Shown here piece after piece: positions 16,925 through 25,372 of a stretch of 33,951 bases of DNA; position 1 is the stretch's first letter, and the number at the start of each line of letters is the position of its first letter. A program made the position numbers and the translations under genes. This DNA is from Methanosarcina sp. UBA289 (lineage in GTDB: Archaea; Halobacteriota; Methanosarcinia; Methanosarcinales; Methanosarcinaceae), in the NCBI GenBank assembly GCA_002496565.1, contig DAKJ01000015.1:256694-290644 (forward strand). The letters run 5' to 3'. The notes below the pieces were generated by a model that was not told the DNA's origin, made no database searches, and saw only the letters and a program-made list of their open reading frames with translations.

Positions 16925-18100
16925 TTACTCTTTATCTGAATTCTCTTTTTTCGAGGCAGCTTTTTTTAAATTTTGCGTTTTTAGATCTTCTACTTCAGTT
17001 TCTTTGGGTTCGATCTCTTCGGCTTCAAATTCTTCAGCTTCGAAACTTTCGGCCTCAAATTTCTCAGCCTCAAAGTCCTCTTCCTGAAAAACATCCTCCT
17101 CGATACCTTCTTCAAAGTCCTCTTCCAGGGCTTCTTCAAGATCCCATTCTTCTATAGTACCTTTGCCAAGCCTGCTTTCTGTACTTTCTTTTATTTCTTC
17201 TGCGCTTTTGCCTGCCTCGCTCTTAATTTCGCGGATCGTTTCATCAAGTTCCCTTTTTATCCCGTATTTCCGGAAAAAGTGAGTCAGTACATTTGAAACG
17301 TCCCTTTCGAGAATCTCATCAGCGTGAGGATGTTCAAGAGTAACATACTGAGGCCAGTCAATTAGCTGGACGCCATCTTCGGAAGCAAAGATATTATACT
17401 CACTTAAATCGGCATGGATAATCCCAAGTGAATAGGTAATTATCACCTGCTTGAGAATTTCATCGAGATACCATTCAGGGGCAAGAAGTTTTGTTTTTGC
17501 GAGAAGGCTACCTTTTGCAAGCTCCATAACTATTGCGTGCCTGTTATGATCAAAGGGCTTTGGGATTGAAACTTTCGGATATAGCTCTGCCATGATCCTG
17601 TACTCCCTCTGGGCGGCAAGTCGGGCTGCATAGATCCAGGAAAAGTGCTCTCTTTCTCCCAGGTGCTCACGCACGCGCTTTATTTGCTTGAAACTGGTTC
17701 TCCCTTCCCTGTGAAACTTGATGACGACAGGAACAGGTTCCCCTATTGCAAGCTCAGGCGGCAGAATTGCTTCATAAATAACCGATTCCTTTCCTACCCC
17801 TACTTCGTCCCCTATTGCACTGATACTTTTTCGTTTTACAAAGGCATTAAGGGCAAGGGCATCGTATCCTTCAAAATATATCTGAAATCCCTCGTAAGGC
17901 TGGGTAGTCCTGACCACAAGCTTATTCCGGACAAGCTTTTTTAGCCTGTATTCCAGTTTCTCAAAAGGAAGCCTGGTGTATTTATTTAGCTCTTCTATTG
18001 GCACCCATTCAAAATGCTTCATTCCGTTTTCAATTCCAGTCAGGATCCTGAAATCCTTTGAGTCAAGATCTTTAAAAACCCTCAGCGCTTCGTCAATCAT
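16925..18100 (-). CDS. rio2: RIO2-type atypical serine kinase/ATPase
   Basis: The 391-residue protein is a RIO2 family member, involved in late small-subunit ribosome maturation in eukaryotes and archaea. An N-terminal winged helix (about 1-90) is the RIO2 hallmark. The RIO domain has a GVGKES P-loop (101-106), Lys128 in VVIKFHR, the catalytic loop IIHADLSEYNIF with Asp231 and Asn236, and metal-binding Asp248 in LIDWPQ. After residue 315 comes a very acidic tail with near-repeats of F-E-A-E-x, not part of the family core. A TATA-like TTTAAATA about 25-30 bp before the ATG suggests a nearly leaderless transcript. Confidence 0.95.
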   Translation of the reverse strand: MIDEALRVFKDLDSKDFRILTGIENGMKHFEWVPIEELNKYTRLPFEKLEYRLKKLVRNKLVVRTTQPYEGFQIYFEGYDALALNAFVKRKSISAIGDEVGVGKESVIYEAILPPELAIGEPVPVVIKFHREGRTSFKQIKRVREHLGEREHFSWIYAARLAAQREYRIMAELYPKVSIPKPFDHNRHAIVMELAKGSLLAKTKLLAPEWYLDEILKQVIITYSLGIIHADLSEYNIFASEDGVQLIDWPQYVTLEHPHADEILERDVSNVLTHFFRKYGIKRELDETIREIKSEAGKSAEEIKESTESRLGKGTIEEWDLEEALEEDFEEGIEEDVFQEEDFEAEKFEAESFEAEEFEAEEIEPKETEVEDLKTQNLKKAASKKENSDKE

Positions 18101-18123
18101 CTTGATATTACATATAGCCCTCG

Positions 18124-18133
18124 ATATTTAAAT
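18124..18133 (-). promoter_or_regulatory. Probable TATA box of rio2
   Basis: On the minus strand TTTAAATATC lies about 25-30 bp before the rio2 ATG, predicting a very short leader. The motif is nearly symmetrical, so use on the plus strand is also possible. Confidence 0.4.
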
Positions 18134-18157
18134 AAAACTCCCACGTCTTTTAAAATC

Positions 18158-18355
18158 TTGATTGAATTTTTCCGTGCCTGCCATAACATAGACAGCGAGA
18201 CCAGGTTAGAGCTCCCGAAAGTACCTGCAACCCCAAATAAAGAATTTGGACTAGTTTTTCGTGACGGAAAAAATAGGAATATTATAATTGAGGGTAAATT
18301 GAAAGTAAAAAGAGGTAAAATTAAAGAGGTAAAAATTAAAGAAAAAAATCATTAG
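18158..18355 (+). CDS. Possible small basic protein or coding relic, TTG start
   Basis: A 65-codon frame starts only at TTG, with no clear ribosome site. The frame is open upstream through the rio2 promoter as well. The C-terminal half is very rich in Lys (KLKVKRGKIKEVKIKEKNH). No family was recognised. The first half (LELPKVPATPNKEFGLVF) looks protein-like, so this may be the 3' remnant of a lost gene. Weak call. Confidence 0.2.
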   Translation: MIEFFRACHNIDSETRLELPKVPATPNKEFGLVFRDGKNRNIIIEGKLKVKRGKIKEVKIKEKNH

Positions 18356-18404
18356 AGTTTTATTCGCAAACTGACTATTTCCGCTCACTTATCAGTTTGA
18401 TCAT

Positions 18405-18905
18405 TTACTTCAGCAGCTTAATCATTTCTCTTCCAAAAGCGTGAAGATCATCAGGACTCCTTGAGGAGACAAAATTCCCGTCAATGACAACTTCTTTGTC
18501 CTCATAAAGTGCTCCTGCGGCTATAATATCGTCCCTTATCCCTATCCAACAGGTTGCTTTCCTGCCTTTAATGACGCCTGCCGAGACAAGGACCTGCGGG
18601 CCGTGGCAGATTGCAGCAACCGGCTTGTTTTCTTTGAAAAAGTGTCTTGCAATCTCAAGTGCACTCTCGTCAAGCCTCATTTTTTCGGGGCCTTTTCCTC
18701 CGGATATTACGAGAATATCGTAATCTGCAGGGTTTATGTCCTTAAAGGCGACATCAGCATTGATCTCATATCCATGCTTTCCTTTTATCGGTCCCTTTTT
18801 CATTGAAGCTACATGCGTTGTAATTCCCTCTTCTTTCAGACGGTGGTAAGGGTAGAAAAGTTCAAGATCTTCAAAATCATCGGCTCCGAATACAAGTGCT
18901 TTCAT
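18405..18905 (-). CDS. PfpI/DJ-1 family protein
   Basis: The 166-residue protein has the PfpI-type fold and length. The nucleophile elbow AAICHGPQVL places Cys100 and His101, and Glu12 (DDFEDLE) is the conserved partner, the same numbering as archaeal PfpI-like proteases. ILVISGGKGPEKMR and the C-terminal SSRSPDDLHAFGREMIKLL segment are typical. Family members have been described as intracellular proteases, glyoxalase III or deglycase-like enzymes; the sequence alone does not decide. A GGGGGAG ribosome site lies 6 nt before the ATG. Likely cytoplasmic, stress-related, monocistronic. Confidence 0.9.
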   Translation of the reverse strand: MKALVFGADDFEDLELFYPYHRLKEEGITTHVASMKKGPIKGKHGYEINADVAFKDINPADYDILVISGGKGPEKMRLDESALEIARHFFKENKPVAAICHGPQVLVSAGVIKGRKATCWIGIRDDIIAAGALYEDKEVVIDGNFVSSRSPDDLHAFGREMIKLLK

Positions 18906-19137
18906 ATGAAACTCCCCCGGGATTTAGCTTTAAGGTTTTAATCTTGCTTTTTAATTTTCCAGATTTACTTTTCTGGATTTAACCTTCTGAATTTATTTTT
19001 TGAACCTACTTTCCAGATTTAATTTTACAGGTTTAATTTACAGATTTAACTTTGCAGATAAAAGATTATTTCTGCAACACATATACCTTGTCTGATTTTG
19101 AAAATAATAAAGGTAAAGTCGGCTTTATCTGATAGGC

Positions 19138-20322
19138 TTAAATTGCTTCGAGAGCCTGTTTGAGATCTGCAATTATGTCTCCGGAATCCTCTATCCCTAC
19201 CGAGAGCCTGACAAGCCCGTCAGTTATACCTACTCTCTTTCTTACTGAACACGGGACGCATGCATGGGTCATTGATGCAGGATGTTGAATAAGGGTATCC
19301 GTAGCTCCGAGGCTTACGGCGAGAGAACAGAGCTTTACCTTGTCCATAAGTCTTCGTCCTGCTTTGATTCCACCCTTTACCTCAAAAGCTAGCATACCGC
19401 TGAATCCGCTCATTTGCTTGAGTGCAAGTTCGTGCTGAGGATGGCTTGGAAGTCCGGGATACCTGACCCATTCTACCTCTGGGCGGGACTCAAGAAATTC
19501 CGCAACTTTCATTGCGTTTTCTGCATGCCTTTCCATCCGGATGTGTAGAGTTTTAAGCCCTCTAATACAGAGCCAGGCTTCATGTGGGCCCATAATGCCT
19601 CCTGTATATCCGACAACCGAAGACATTCTATTCATGAAATCCTTATTTCCTGCAGCGATTCCCCCAAGCAGGTCTGCGTGCCCGCCTATATATTTTGTAC
19701 AGCTGCTAAGGGAAAGATCAGCCCCAAGTTCAAGAGGTCTCTGGAAATAAGGTGTTGCAAAAGTATTGTCTACAACGCAGAGAGCACCTTTTTCCCTGGC
19801 TATCCTGGCTATTTCAGCGATATCACATATGGTAAGCGTAGGATTGGCAGGACTCTCAAGAAAGACCATTTTTGTCTCAGGTTTGAAAGCTCGCTTTACG
19901 TTTTCGATTTTAGATGTATCTACGAAACTGACCTCTATTCCAAGCCCTGGCAAAACTTGAGAAAAGAGACTGTAAGTGCACCCGTAAACCACATCCGTTG
20001 AGATAAGGTGGTCTCCCTTCTTCAGGGCAGTAAGCGAAATTGCGGTGATTGCTGCCATTCCAGAGGCAAAGGTCTGTCCTGCTTCCCCGCCTTCAAGCGC
20101 AGCAAATTTTTCAGCCAGAACTGCATGTGTGGGAGTATTTGGGGGAATCCTGGCATAGACGTACCCTGATTCCTCTCCTGCAAATCTAGCTGCCCCCTGC
20201 CTGGCGTTTTCAAAAATAAATGTTGAAGTCTGGTATATCGGAGTTGTGTGAGCTCCGAAAACCGGGTCCGGTTTCTCTCCTGTGTGTACACATTTTGTTG
20301 CGAACTTCACTTCTCTTTCCAT
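19138..20322 (-). CDS. mgl: Methionine gamma-lyase-like PLP enzyme (Cys/Met metabolism family)
   Basis: The 394-residue protein belongs to the trans-sulfuration PLP family. PLP-binding Lys210 lies in SSCTKYIGGHADL, Asp185 in VVDNTFATPYFQRPLELGADL, and the phosphate-binding Tyr56/Arg58 in YVYARI. Methionine gamma-lyase is favoured over cystathionine synthase because Cys115 (VVYGCTYSLF) sits where Pseudomonas MGL has its substrate-specific Cys116. The C-terminal stretch (MSGFSGMLAFEVKGGIKAGR, SLGATDTLIQHPASMTHA) also follows MGL closely. MGL splits methionine into methanethiol, ammonia and 2-oxobutyrate. O-acetylhomoserine sulfhydrylase or cystathionine gamma-synthase remain alternatives. There is an odd one-residue insertion (RIPPNTPT instead of the usual R-x-x-NPT). 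It is divergent from pncB. Confidence 0.85.
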   Translation of the reverse strand: MEREVKFATKCVHTGEKPDPVFGAHTTPIYQTSTFIFENARQGAARFAGEESGYVYARIPPNTPTHAVLAEKFAALEGGEAGQTFASGMAAITAISLTALKKGDHLISTDVVYGCTYSLFSQVLPGLGIEVSFVDTSKIENVKRAFKPETKMVFLESPANPTLTICDIAEIARIAREKGALCVVDNTFATPYFQRPLELGADLSLSSCTKYIGGHADLLGGIAAGNKDFMNRMSSVVGYTGGIMGPHEAWLCIRGLKTLHIRMERHAENAMKVAEFLESRPEVEWVRYPGLPSHPQHELALKQMSGFSGMLAFEVKGGIKAGRRLMDKVKLCSLAVSLGATDTLIQHPASMTHACVPCSVRKRVGITDGLVRLSVGIEDSGDIIADLKQALEAI

Positions 20323-20418
20323 CTCCCCAGATTCCTGTCAAAGTTAATCTCCAGAATAAGTATTTGCTTTTCCGGTAATTATTTGTTTGGCGGGAAGAAG
20401 TATTCTTATTTTTCTAAC

Positions 20419-20429
20419 GTTTATAAAGG
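20419..20429 (-). promoter_or_regulatory. Probable TATA box of the mgl-like gene
   Basis: On the minus strand CCTTTATAAAC lies about 100 bp before the start codon, implying a leader of about 70 nt. Confidence 0.4.
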
Positions 20430-20490
20430 AAACTTGCCTTTATTTCCAGGCGTTAGCTCGAGGTGTCAGAACTTTTAAAAATACAGCGGC

Positions 20491-20499
20491 TATATATGG
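20491..20499 (+). promoter_or_regulatory. Probable TATA box of pncB
   Basis: TATATATGG lies about 75 bp before the pncB GTG, predicting a leader near 50 nt. It is back to back with the divergent mgl promoter about 65 bp away. Confidence 0.45.
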
Positions 20500-20572
20500 A
20501 GCAAAATGTGTAATTGAATAAAAAAGACGATTTGCTTTCGAAGCAATTTAAAACGTTACAGGAAGACCTTAT

Positions 20573-21778
20573 GTGATAAAATCCATACTTGATAACGACC
20601 TTTACAAATTTACCATGCAACTTGCAGTGCTTGAGCTTTTTCCTAAAGTTGAAGCTGAATATCGGTTTACCAATAGAGGTTCCCAGCGCTTTTCTACCGA
20701 GTTCGTAGAAGAACTGGAGAGAATCATAAACGAAGAGATCTCGAAATTAGCATTAACGGAAGAAGAATATAACTGGCTTTCAGAGCACTGCCTTTACCTG
20801 AAGCCCATGTACCTTGAATATCTTAAGAATTTCCGCTTCAAGCCAAATGAAGTAAAAGTCTGCCTTACCGAAGACAGAAATCTGGATATCCGAATAAAAG
20901 GGCCCTGGCACAGCACGATTCTCTGGGAAATTGTCCTTATGGCTGCGGTTTCTGAACTGTATTTCACAACTATTGAAAAAGAGTGGAAAGGGAATTCCAA
21001 AAATGGTTGCACTTCCGAATCCGTACTGGCTGCCTATGAGAGCAAAATTCTTGAAATTGGAAAAGCCCTTGAGGAAAACAACTGTCTTTTTTCTGAATTC
21101 GGAACGCGCAGGCGAAGAAGTTCCGAACTCCATGATCGTGTGATAAAAACCCTTACTGGAACAAAAACCCTAACGGGAACAAGTAATGTATACTTTGCAA
21201 AAAAATATGGTTTGGTGCCTATCGGGACCGTTGGACATGAATGGATTATGGGCACTTCAGCACTTGTGGGGCTAAGGTATGCAAACCGTTTTGCTTTTGA
21301 AAACTGGATAGATGTTTATAACGGAGACCTGGGAATTGCTCTTACGGATACTTTCGGCTCAAAAGCCTTTTTTAAGGATATGGACCTGAAGTTATCAAAA
21401 ATTTATGACGGCTTTAGGCACGACAGTGGAGATCCTTATAATTTTGTGGATGCTGTGATAGAACACTACCGAAAAATGGGTATAGATCCCATGAAAAAAT
21501 TAATCGTTTTCAGTGATGCCCTTAATGCAGATACAGCAATCCAGCTCAAAAAATATTGTGACGGCAAAATCAACTGCAGTTTCGGCATAGGCACAAGCCT
21601 TACCAATAACTCCGATTTCTTCCGGGAAAGTCCCCCTCTTAACATGGTCATAAAACTGCACAGCATTAACGGAATTCCTGTTGTAAAACTGAGCGACTCC
21701 CCGGAAAAGGAAACCGGAGATAGGGATGCTATAAGGGTTGCAAATTACATTTTTGGAAGAAAAGGGCTGGATGAATGA
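20573..21778 (+). CDS. pncB: Nicotinate phosphoribosyltransferase
   Basis: The 401-residue protein matches PncB, which joins nicotinic acid and PRPP to form nicotinate mononucleotide in the NAD salvage (Preiss-Handler) route. Signatures are the opening LDNDLYKFTMQLAVLELFP, YRFTNRGSQRF, EFGTRRRRS, GTSNVYFAKKYGLVPIGTVG, the RHDSGDPYNF active-site loop and FGIGTSLTNNS. It starts at GTG: the overlapping ATG two bases earlier runs straight into TGA, and CAGGAAG lies 7 nt before the GTG. An 18-bp duplication gives KTLTGTKTLTGT near residue 190, where relatives have a single copy. A hairpin repeat follows the gene. Confidence 0.95.
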   Translation: MIKSILDNDLYKFTMQLAVLELFPKVEAEYRFTNRGSQRFSTEFVEELERIINEEISKLALTEEEYNWLSEHCLYLKPMYLEYLKNFRFKPNEVKVCLTEDRNLDIRIKGPWHSTILWEIVLMAAVSELYFTTIEKEWKGNSKNGCTSESVLAAYESKILEIGKALEENNCLFSEFGTRRRRSSELHDRVIKTLTGTKTLTGTSNVYFAKKYGLVPIGTVGHEWIMGTSALVGLRYANRFAFENWIDVYNGDLGIALTDTFGSKAFFKDMDLKLSKIYDGFRHDSGDPYNFVDAVIEHYRKMGIDPMKKLIVFSDALNADTAIQLKKYCDGKINCSFGIGTSLTNNSDFFRESPPLNMVIKLHSINGIPVVKLSDSPEKETGDRDAIRVANYIFGRKGLDE

Positions 21779-21807
21779 TTTAATAAGAAAAAATTTATAG
21801 CCTGTTT

Positions 21808-21852
21808 GAGCGAAGCGAAAAAGGGTCCCGTCCTCCCGAGACGGGACTCGGG
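21808..21852 (+). repeat. Dispersed hairpin repeat, copy B
   Basis: The 45-base element begins GAGCGAAGCGAAAAAGGG and ends with the CCCGAGACGGGACTCGGG hairpin. It also allows an alternative 8-bp stem, GTCCCGTC with GACGGGAC, that excludes the first. It lies 30 bp after pncB in the convergent gap and is nearly identical to copy A. Confidence 0.85.
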
Positions 21853-21898
21853 TGTTCAGGATCACAATAGTTTGACCCATCAGACATTGGGGTTAAAC

Positions 21899-23386
21899 TT
21901 ATTCGCTTAATATCTGGGGATTTAATATAGAAACATTGGCAGTCTCTACTTCCGAGGCCCCATGAGCAGAATCGACTTTAACGCTGGTAACTGTTGGAAG
22001 AAGAGAGGTCGAAGGTGAGGATTCAAGTTCTATAACAGCAATATCCGAGCCACTCGTTAATGAGTTATTTGAAACATTCTCCAGTAATGAGTTATTTGAA
22101 ACATTCTCCAGAGTAGAAGCTGAATTATCTATTACTGAATTATTTTCGAGTATAGAGTTATTTGCTATTAAATTATTAACTATTGGCTCGTTTTGTATCG
22201 AATTGTTAACTGTTATAGAATTATTTACTATCACGGAATTATCTTCTAATACAGAATTACTTGTTATTGTAGAATTATTTGCTATTGTAGAATAATCCAT
22301 AATCATAGAGTTACTATAATTATTCAGTAAAACAGAACTAGAAATATTCACTGTGGAATTGTCCAAAATATTCTGCAATTTATGTGCCGCAAAAACTATT
22401 TTTGAGCCATCAGGACTCCATTTAGGATTAGAATAGAGCATTCCGATATTATTTGTAAGTTGAATCCTATAGTTTCCTTCGGTATCCCGGAGCCAGATTT
22501 CAGGCTTTCCTCCTTCATCGGATACATACACTATCTTTTTCCCATCAGGACTGTACGAGGGATTCCATTCTCCGTATGGGGTATCAGTAAGCTGAGTCTG
22601 GTTTGTACCATGCCACTCTATTGTCCAGAGGTCGGGCTTCTCTTTTGAGTTTTTAGCGCTGTATATTATCTTCAAACCAAGAGGGCACCAATCCTTTCCC
22701 ACTCCGATATTTTCCGAAGTGCCGAGTCGGGTCTTATTGCTTCCATCCCTATCAACTATCCAGAGTTGAGATGGGGAACCTGCGGATTCCTGGGTGTATA
22801 CGATTTTTCGTCCCAGTCGACACCAATCTCCCCAGCCTTCTGATTTGTCGGATCCATCTGCAACGCGGCTTACTGTCCCATTTTCAAGATTAGCAAGATA
22901 AAGGCCAGTTTGATAACCAGTTGATTTTGTTAAAATCAATTCTGTTCCACTGGGATTTATATCGCTAAAGCCAGTAAGATTATCCTCCATAATGTTTGTT
23001 TTTTCTATTTCGCTTCCATCTGCTTTCATGATATAAGATTCAGAGTTTCCGGATCCATCTCTTTGAACTGTATACATGATATAGTTTCCATCAGCAGTCC
23101 ACACCGGGAACAACTCTAATTCTGGGGTGTTAGTGAGAAATGTAATATTTTTTACAGGATTGTCAGCATAAGTTTCTTCTTCATTACCTTCAACTTCTCC
23201 GGCTGAAACATAAGTTAAGTTCGAATCGGAGTAAAAATAGCTCTGTGAAGCATTCTGGATTACGTTCCATCCAGATTCTTCCGTAAAATTACCGTACTCG
23301 GATACGATGCCTGGTTCTGCTCCTGTAGGTAAGGTAAGAAGTACAAGCGTTAAGAACAAAGAAAAGTACCTGTACATGATTCTCAT
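21899..23386 (-). CDS. Secreted TolB-like beta-propeller protein with Asn/Ser-rich tail
   Basis: The 495-residue protein starts with a signal peptide (YFSLFLTLVLLTLPTGA). Residues about 80-350 carry at least five PD40/TolB-type blades: PVWTADGNYIMYT, CRLGRKIVYTQ, CPLGLKIIYSAK, SYSPDGKKIVYVSDEGGKPE and KWSPDGSKIVFAAHK. The last 140 residues are low-complexity repeats of the form N-N-S-x-x, rich in possible N-glycosylation sequons (N-x-S/T). No enzyme motif is visible. In methanogens such propellers are surface or binding proteins; the role here is unknown. The start at 23386 is favoured by GGTGAT 5 nt upstream; Met4 is an alternative. A TATA box sits close upstream. Confidence 0.8.
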   Translation of the reverse strand: MRIMYRYFSLFLTLVLLTLPTGAEPGIVSEYGNFTEESGWNVIQNASQSYFYSDSNLTYVSAGEVEGNEEETYADNPVKNITFLTNTPELELFPVWTADGNYIMYTVQRDGSGNSESYIMKADGSEIEKTNIMEDNLTGFSDINPSGTELILTKSTGYQTGLYLANLENGTVSRVADGSDKSEGWGDWCRLGRKIVYTQESAGSPSQLWIVDRDGSNKTRLGTSENIGVGKDWCPLGLKIIYSAKNSKEKPDLWTIEWHGTNQTQLTDTPYGEWNPSYSPDGKKIVYVSDEGGKPEIWLRDTEGNYRIQLTNNIGMLYSNPKWSPDGSKIVFAAHKLQNILDNSTVNISSSVLLNNYSNSMIMDYSTIANNSTITSNSVLEDNSVIVNNSITVNNSIQNEPIVNNLIANNSILENNSVIDNSASTLENVSNNSLLENVSNNSLTSGSDIAVIELESSPSTSLLPTVTSVKVDSAHGASEVETANVSILNPQILSE

Positions 23387-23712
23387 AAATTATCACCGTT
23401 AACTCAAAAAAGTCAGCGTTACAGATATATATAACTAATTATTTAATATATAGAAATTTTTATTCTTTTTATGTCTTTTATTTAACTTATAGACTTATTT
23501 ATAAATTAAACATAAACTGATGAGATAATCGTCTAGAAAATTCTATTTTTTTCCTACATATAAAAAAGATTTAAAAAGAATAAGAGGATTTTACCCGGAA
23601 ATGATAAAGATCAAGATTCCGGGTGTAACTTAAGTTAAATAAGCTTTTTGGTTTTAATCCCTTAACTTTATTTTCTTTTTAGTACATTCTCTACTGTGTT
23701 ACCTTATTCATA
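23387..23712. promoter_or_regulatory. Intergenic region upstream of the propeller gene
   Basis: On the minus strand TTATATATATC (about 23425-23435) lies some 40 bp before the start, a good TATA box with a very short leader. A second TATA-like CTATATATTA lies slightly farther upstream. The remainder is AT-rich and follows the carbonic anhydrase stop. No gene was seen. Confidence 0.5.
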
Positions 23713-24462
23713 TCATGAAGCTTCATTGTATCCTTCAGCCAGGTGGACGTTTACATACACTACAGCTTCATTAGTATGCTTGTATGCATAATCGTCAGTA
23801 ATTTCTGGCAGCTTATCTGCTTCAGTCTGGGATGTGACAACCATGCCTGCTGGAATATACCTTCCGTCAGGAACAGTTACGCCAATTGCTGCCGATGTTG
23901 GCTCAAGGACGCAATTATTCCCGATCTTTGACTTAAAAACAAAAGCCTGCATACCAATAAAAGTATCATTGCCTACATAAGCCGGGCCGTGAACCTGGGA
24001 TTGATGGGCAAGTGAAACATTTTCTCCTACATAAACTGCGTATTTCTTGCCGTCAACTTCAACAAGGTTCTTCTCAACGGGTTTGCCTTCTTCATCAACT
24101 GTCTCAAGGCCATGGAGCACAACTCCATCCTGGACATTGCTTCTATTTCCTACGAAAATCGGCATTCCCTCGTCGCTCCGAATAGATGCCATGGGAGAAA
24201 CCATGACACTGGCACCTATTGTCACGTTTCCTATGACTGAAGCCTGGGGATCAACACAGGCTGTGGAGTCAATCACAGGTGTTGTAGGTTCTGAATTCCA
24301 TGGTGTTATCGGATTTTCCCTGATATTCGAAAACTCGCTAACTGTTATTTCCTGTGCGATATTATCCTCTGCTCCTTCACCTTCGGAGATGCATCCACTT
24401 CCTAGAAGGGTCAGTGAAAGAGATAAAATAAGTATTGTAAAGATCTGCTTGTTGAATCTCAT
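23713..24462 (-). CDS. cam: Gamma-class carbonic anhydrase, exported
   Basis: The 249-residue protein is strikingly like the Methanosarcina thermophila enzyme Cam, from memory of that sequence. It hydrates CO2 to bicarbonate and forms trimers of left-handed beta-helices. The metal ligands are His117 (VVLHGLE), His153 and His158 (SLAHQSQVHG). Glu98 (SDEGMP) matches the proton-shuttle residue, and Glu120 follows the first His. A hydrophobic leader (IFTILILSLSLTLLGSGC) shows export. Its C24 resembles a lipobox, but Cam is known to be processed further downstream, so lipidation is uncertain. Cam is linked to acetate growth, where it would handle CO2 outside the membrane. GGAGG lies 6 nt before the ATG. 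Confidence 0.96.
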   Translation of the reverse strand: MRFNKQIFTILILSLSLTLLGSGCISEGEGAEDNIAQEITVSEFSNIRENPITPWNSEPTTPVIDSTACVDPQASVIGNVTIGASVMVSPMASIRSDEGMPIFVGNRSNVQDGVVLHGLETVDEEGKPVEKNLVEVDGKKYAVYVGENVSLAHQSQVHGPAYVGNDTFIGMQAFVFKSKIGNNCVLEPTSAAIGVTVPDGRYIPAGMVVTSQTEADKLPEITDDYAYKHTNEAVVYVNVHLAEGYNEAS

Positions 24463-24493
24463 AGAGTTCCTCCATTGACAGTACGAAGATTGT

Positions 24494-24507
24494 AAAATAT
24501 ATAGACA
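24494..24507 (-). promoter_or_regulatory. Probable TATA box of cam
   Basis: On the minus strand TGTCTATATATTTT lies about 35 bp before the cam ATG, predicting a leader of about 12 nt that still contains the GGAGG ribosome site. Confidence 0.5.
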
Positions 24508-24667
24508 TTTCTATTTTTATTTGAAAAAAGTTAAAAAAATAAAAATAGAAATATGTTAGTAAACGGGCTTCTGTAACCAGGCTTTACTATCCCAAAACCC
24601 GAGACATCTGTCCAGCAGGATGTAATAAATTAAAAAAGTTTTATATTTAAGAGCTGTGGAGCGTATT

Positions 24668-24799
24668 ATGGAGGCCTTGCTTCAAATTTCATGGGAATCT
24701 ATAATGGCAGATCTGCCCATTTTTTATATAGGGTCTTCCCAAATCAGTGTTAAAACTAAGGATATAGAATGCTTATTTTGGGTAATAATATATATTTAG
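24668..24799 (+). CDS. Possible 43-residue small protein
   Basis: An ATG frame of 43 codons is preceded by GGAG with 6-nt spacing and by a TATA-like ttttatatttaag about 20 bp upstream. The peptide includes ISWESIMADLPIFY. No family was recognised and no conservation can be judged; chance is quite possible. Confidence 0.2.
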   Translation: MEALLQISWESIMADLPIFYIGSSQISVKTKDIECLFWVIIYI

Positions 24800-25213
24800 A
24801 ATTTCCCCAACAAAGTTACACTTCAAAAATTAATTATTTTGGAAAATAATCAATAATAATCTTTAAAATCAATAACTAATCAATATAAAACCTTTATTTT
24901 TTCATAATTTATGTTTATTTATAACTAAGGCGCTTGATATCATTTTCATCCATACCAAATTCAATGATAAACACAAGGAAAAATGCTGTTTAATCAATTA
25001 AAGCATCTAATCTATTTAAATAACAAACAGGTCATTTAATGAATGTAATTTAATTGGGGAAGGGTTGGTACTATAATTTGTATTAACAATCTAAAACTTC
25101 ATATATCTTAGAATGTAATATATTAAAAAAAGGAGAATGATTCGGACTGAGTTCTATGGTGTAAAAGAGGGGGCATTTTGCACTTTCCAGTCTCAGAATT
25201 AAATAAATGAGCT

Positions 25214-25226
25214 TAATTATATATGG
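25214..25226 (+). promoter_or_regulatory. Probable TATA box of the HEAT-repeat gene
   Basis: TAATTATATATGG lies about 155-175 bp before the HEAT-repeat gene start, implying a leader of about 130 nt. Confidence 0.3.
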
Positions 25227-25372
25227 ATTTACTGGCACCATGCTAGGAAACCGGGAATTGAAAAGTACCGATTTTAGAATTAACGGACTGAAGGACACTC
25301 TATTTATTTTTATCCTATTGGGCTGCATTTCACAAAATATTTTGTGACTGATCCAGATAAAGCTTTACACTA

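Larger units (their letters stand above)
24463..25372. other. Divergent intergenic region between cam and the HEAT-repeat gene
   Basis: This is 910 bp of AT-rich DNA. A cam TATA box lies at 24494-24507 and a HEAT-gene TATA-like sequence at 25214-25226. A 43-codon plus-strand frame (24668-24799) has GGAG 6 nt before its ATG, but its peptide resembles no known family. A minus-strand 81-codon frame at 25083-25328 looks like chance. No other gene was recognised. Confidence 0.45.

Noticed and set aside
25083..25328. 81-codon minus-strand frame between cam and the HEAT gene
   Set aside because: It overlaps a likely promoter on the other strand, has no ribosome site, and its composition resembles random translation of AT-rich DNA.
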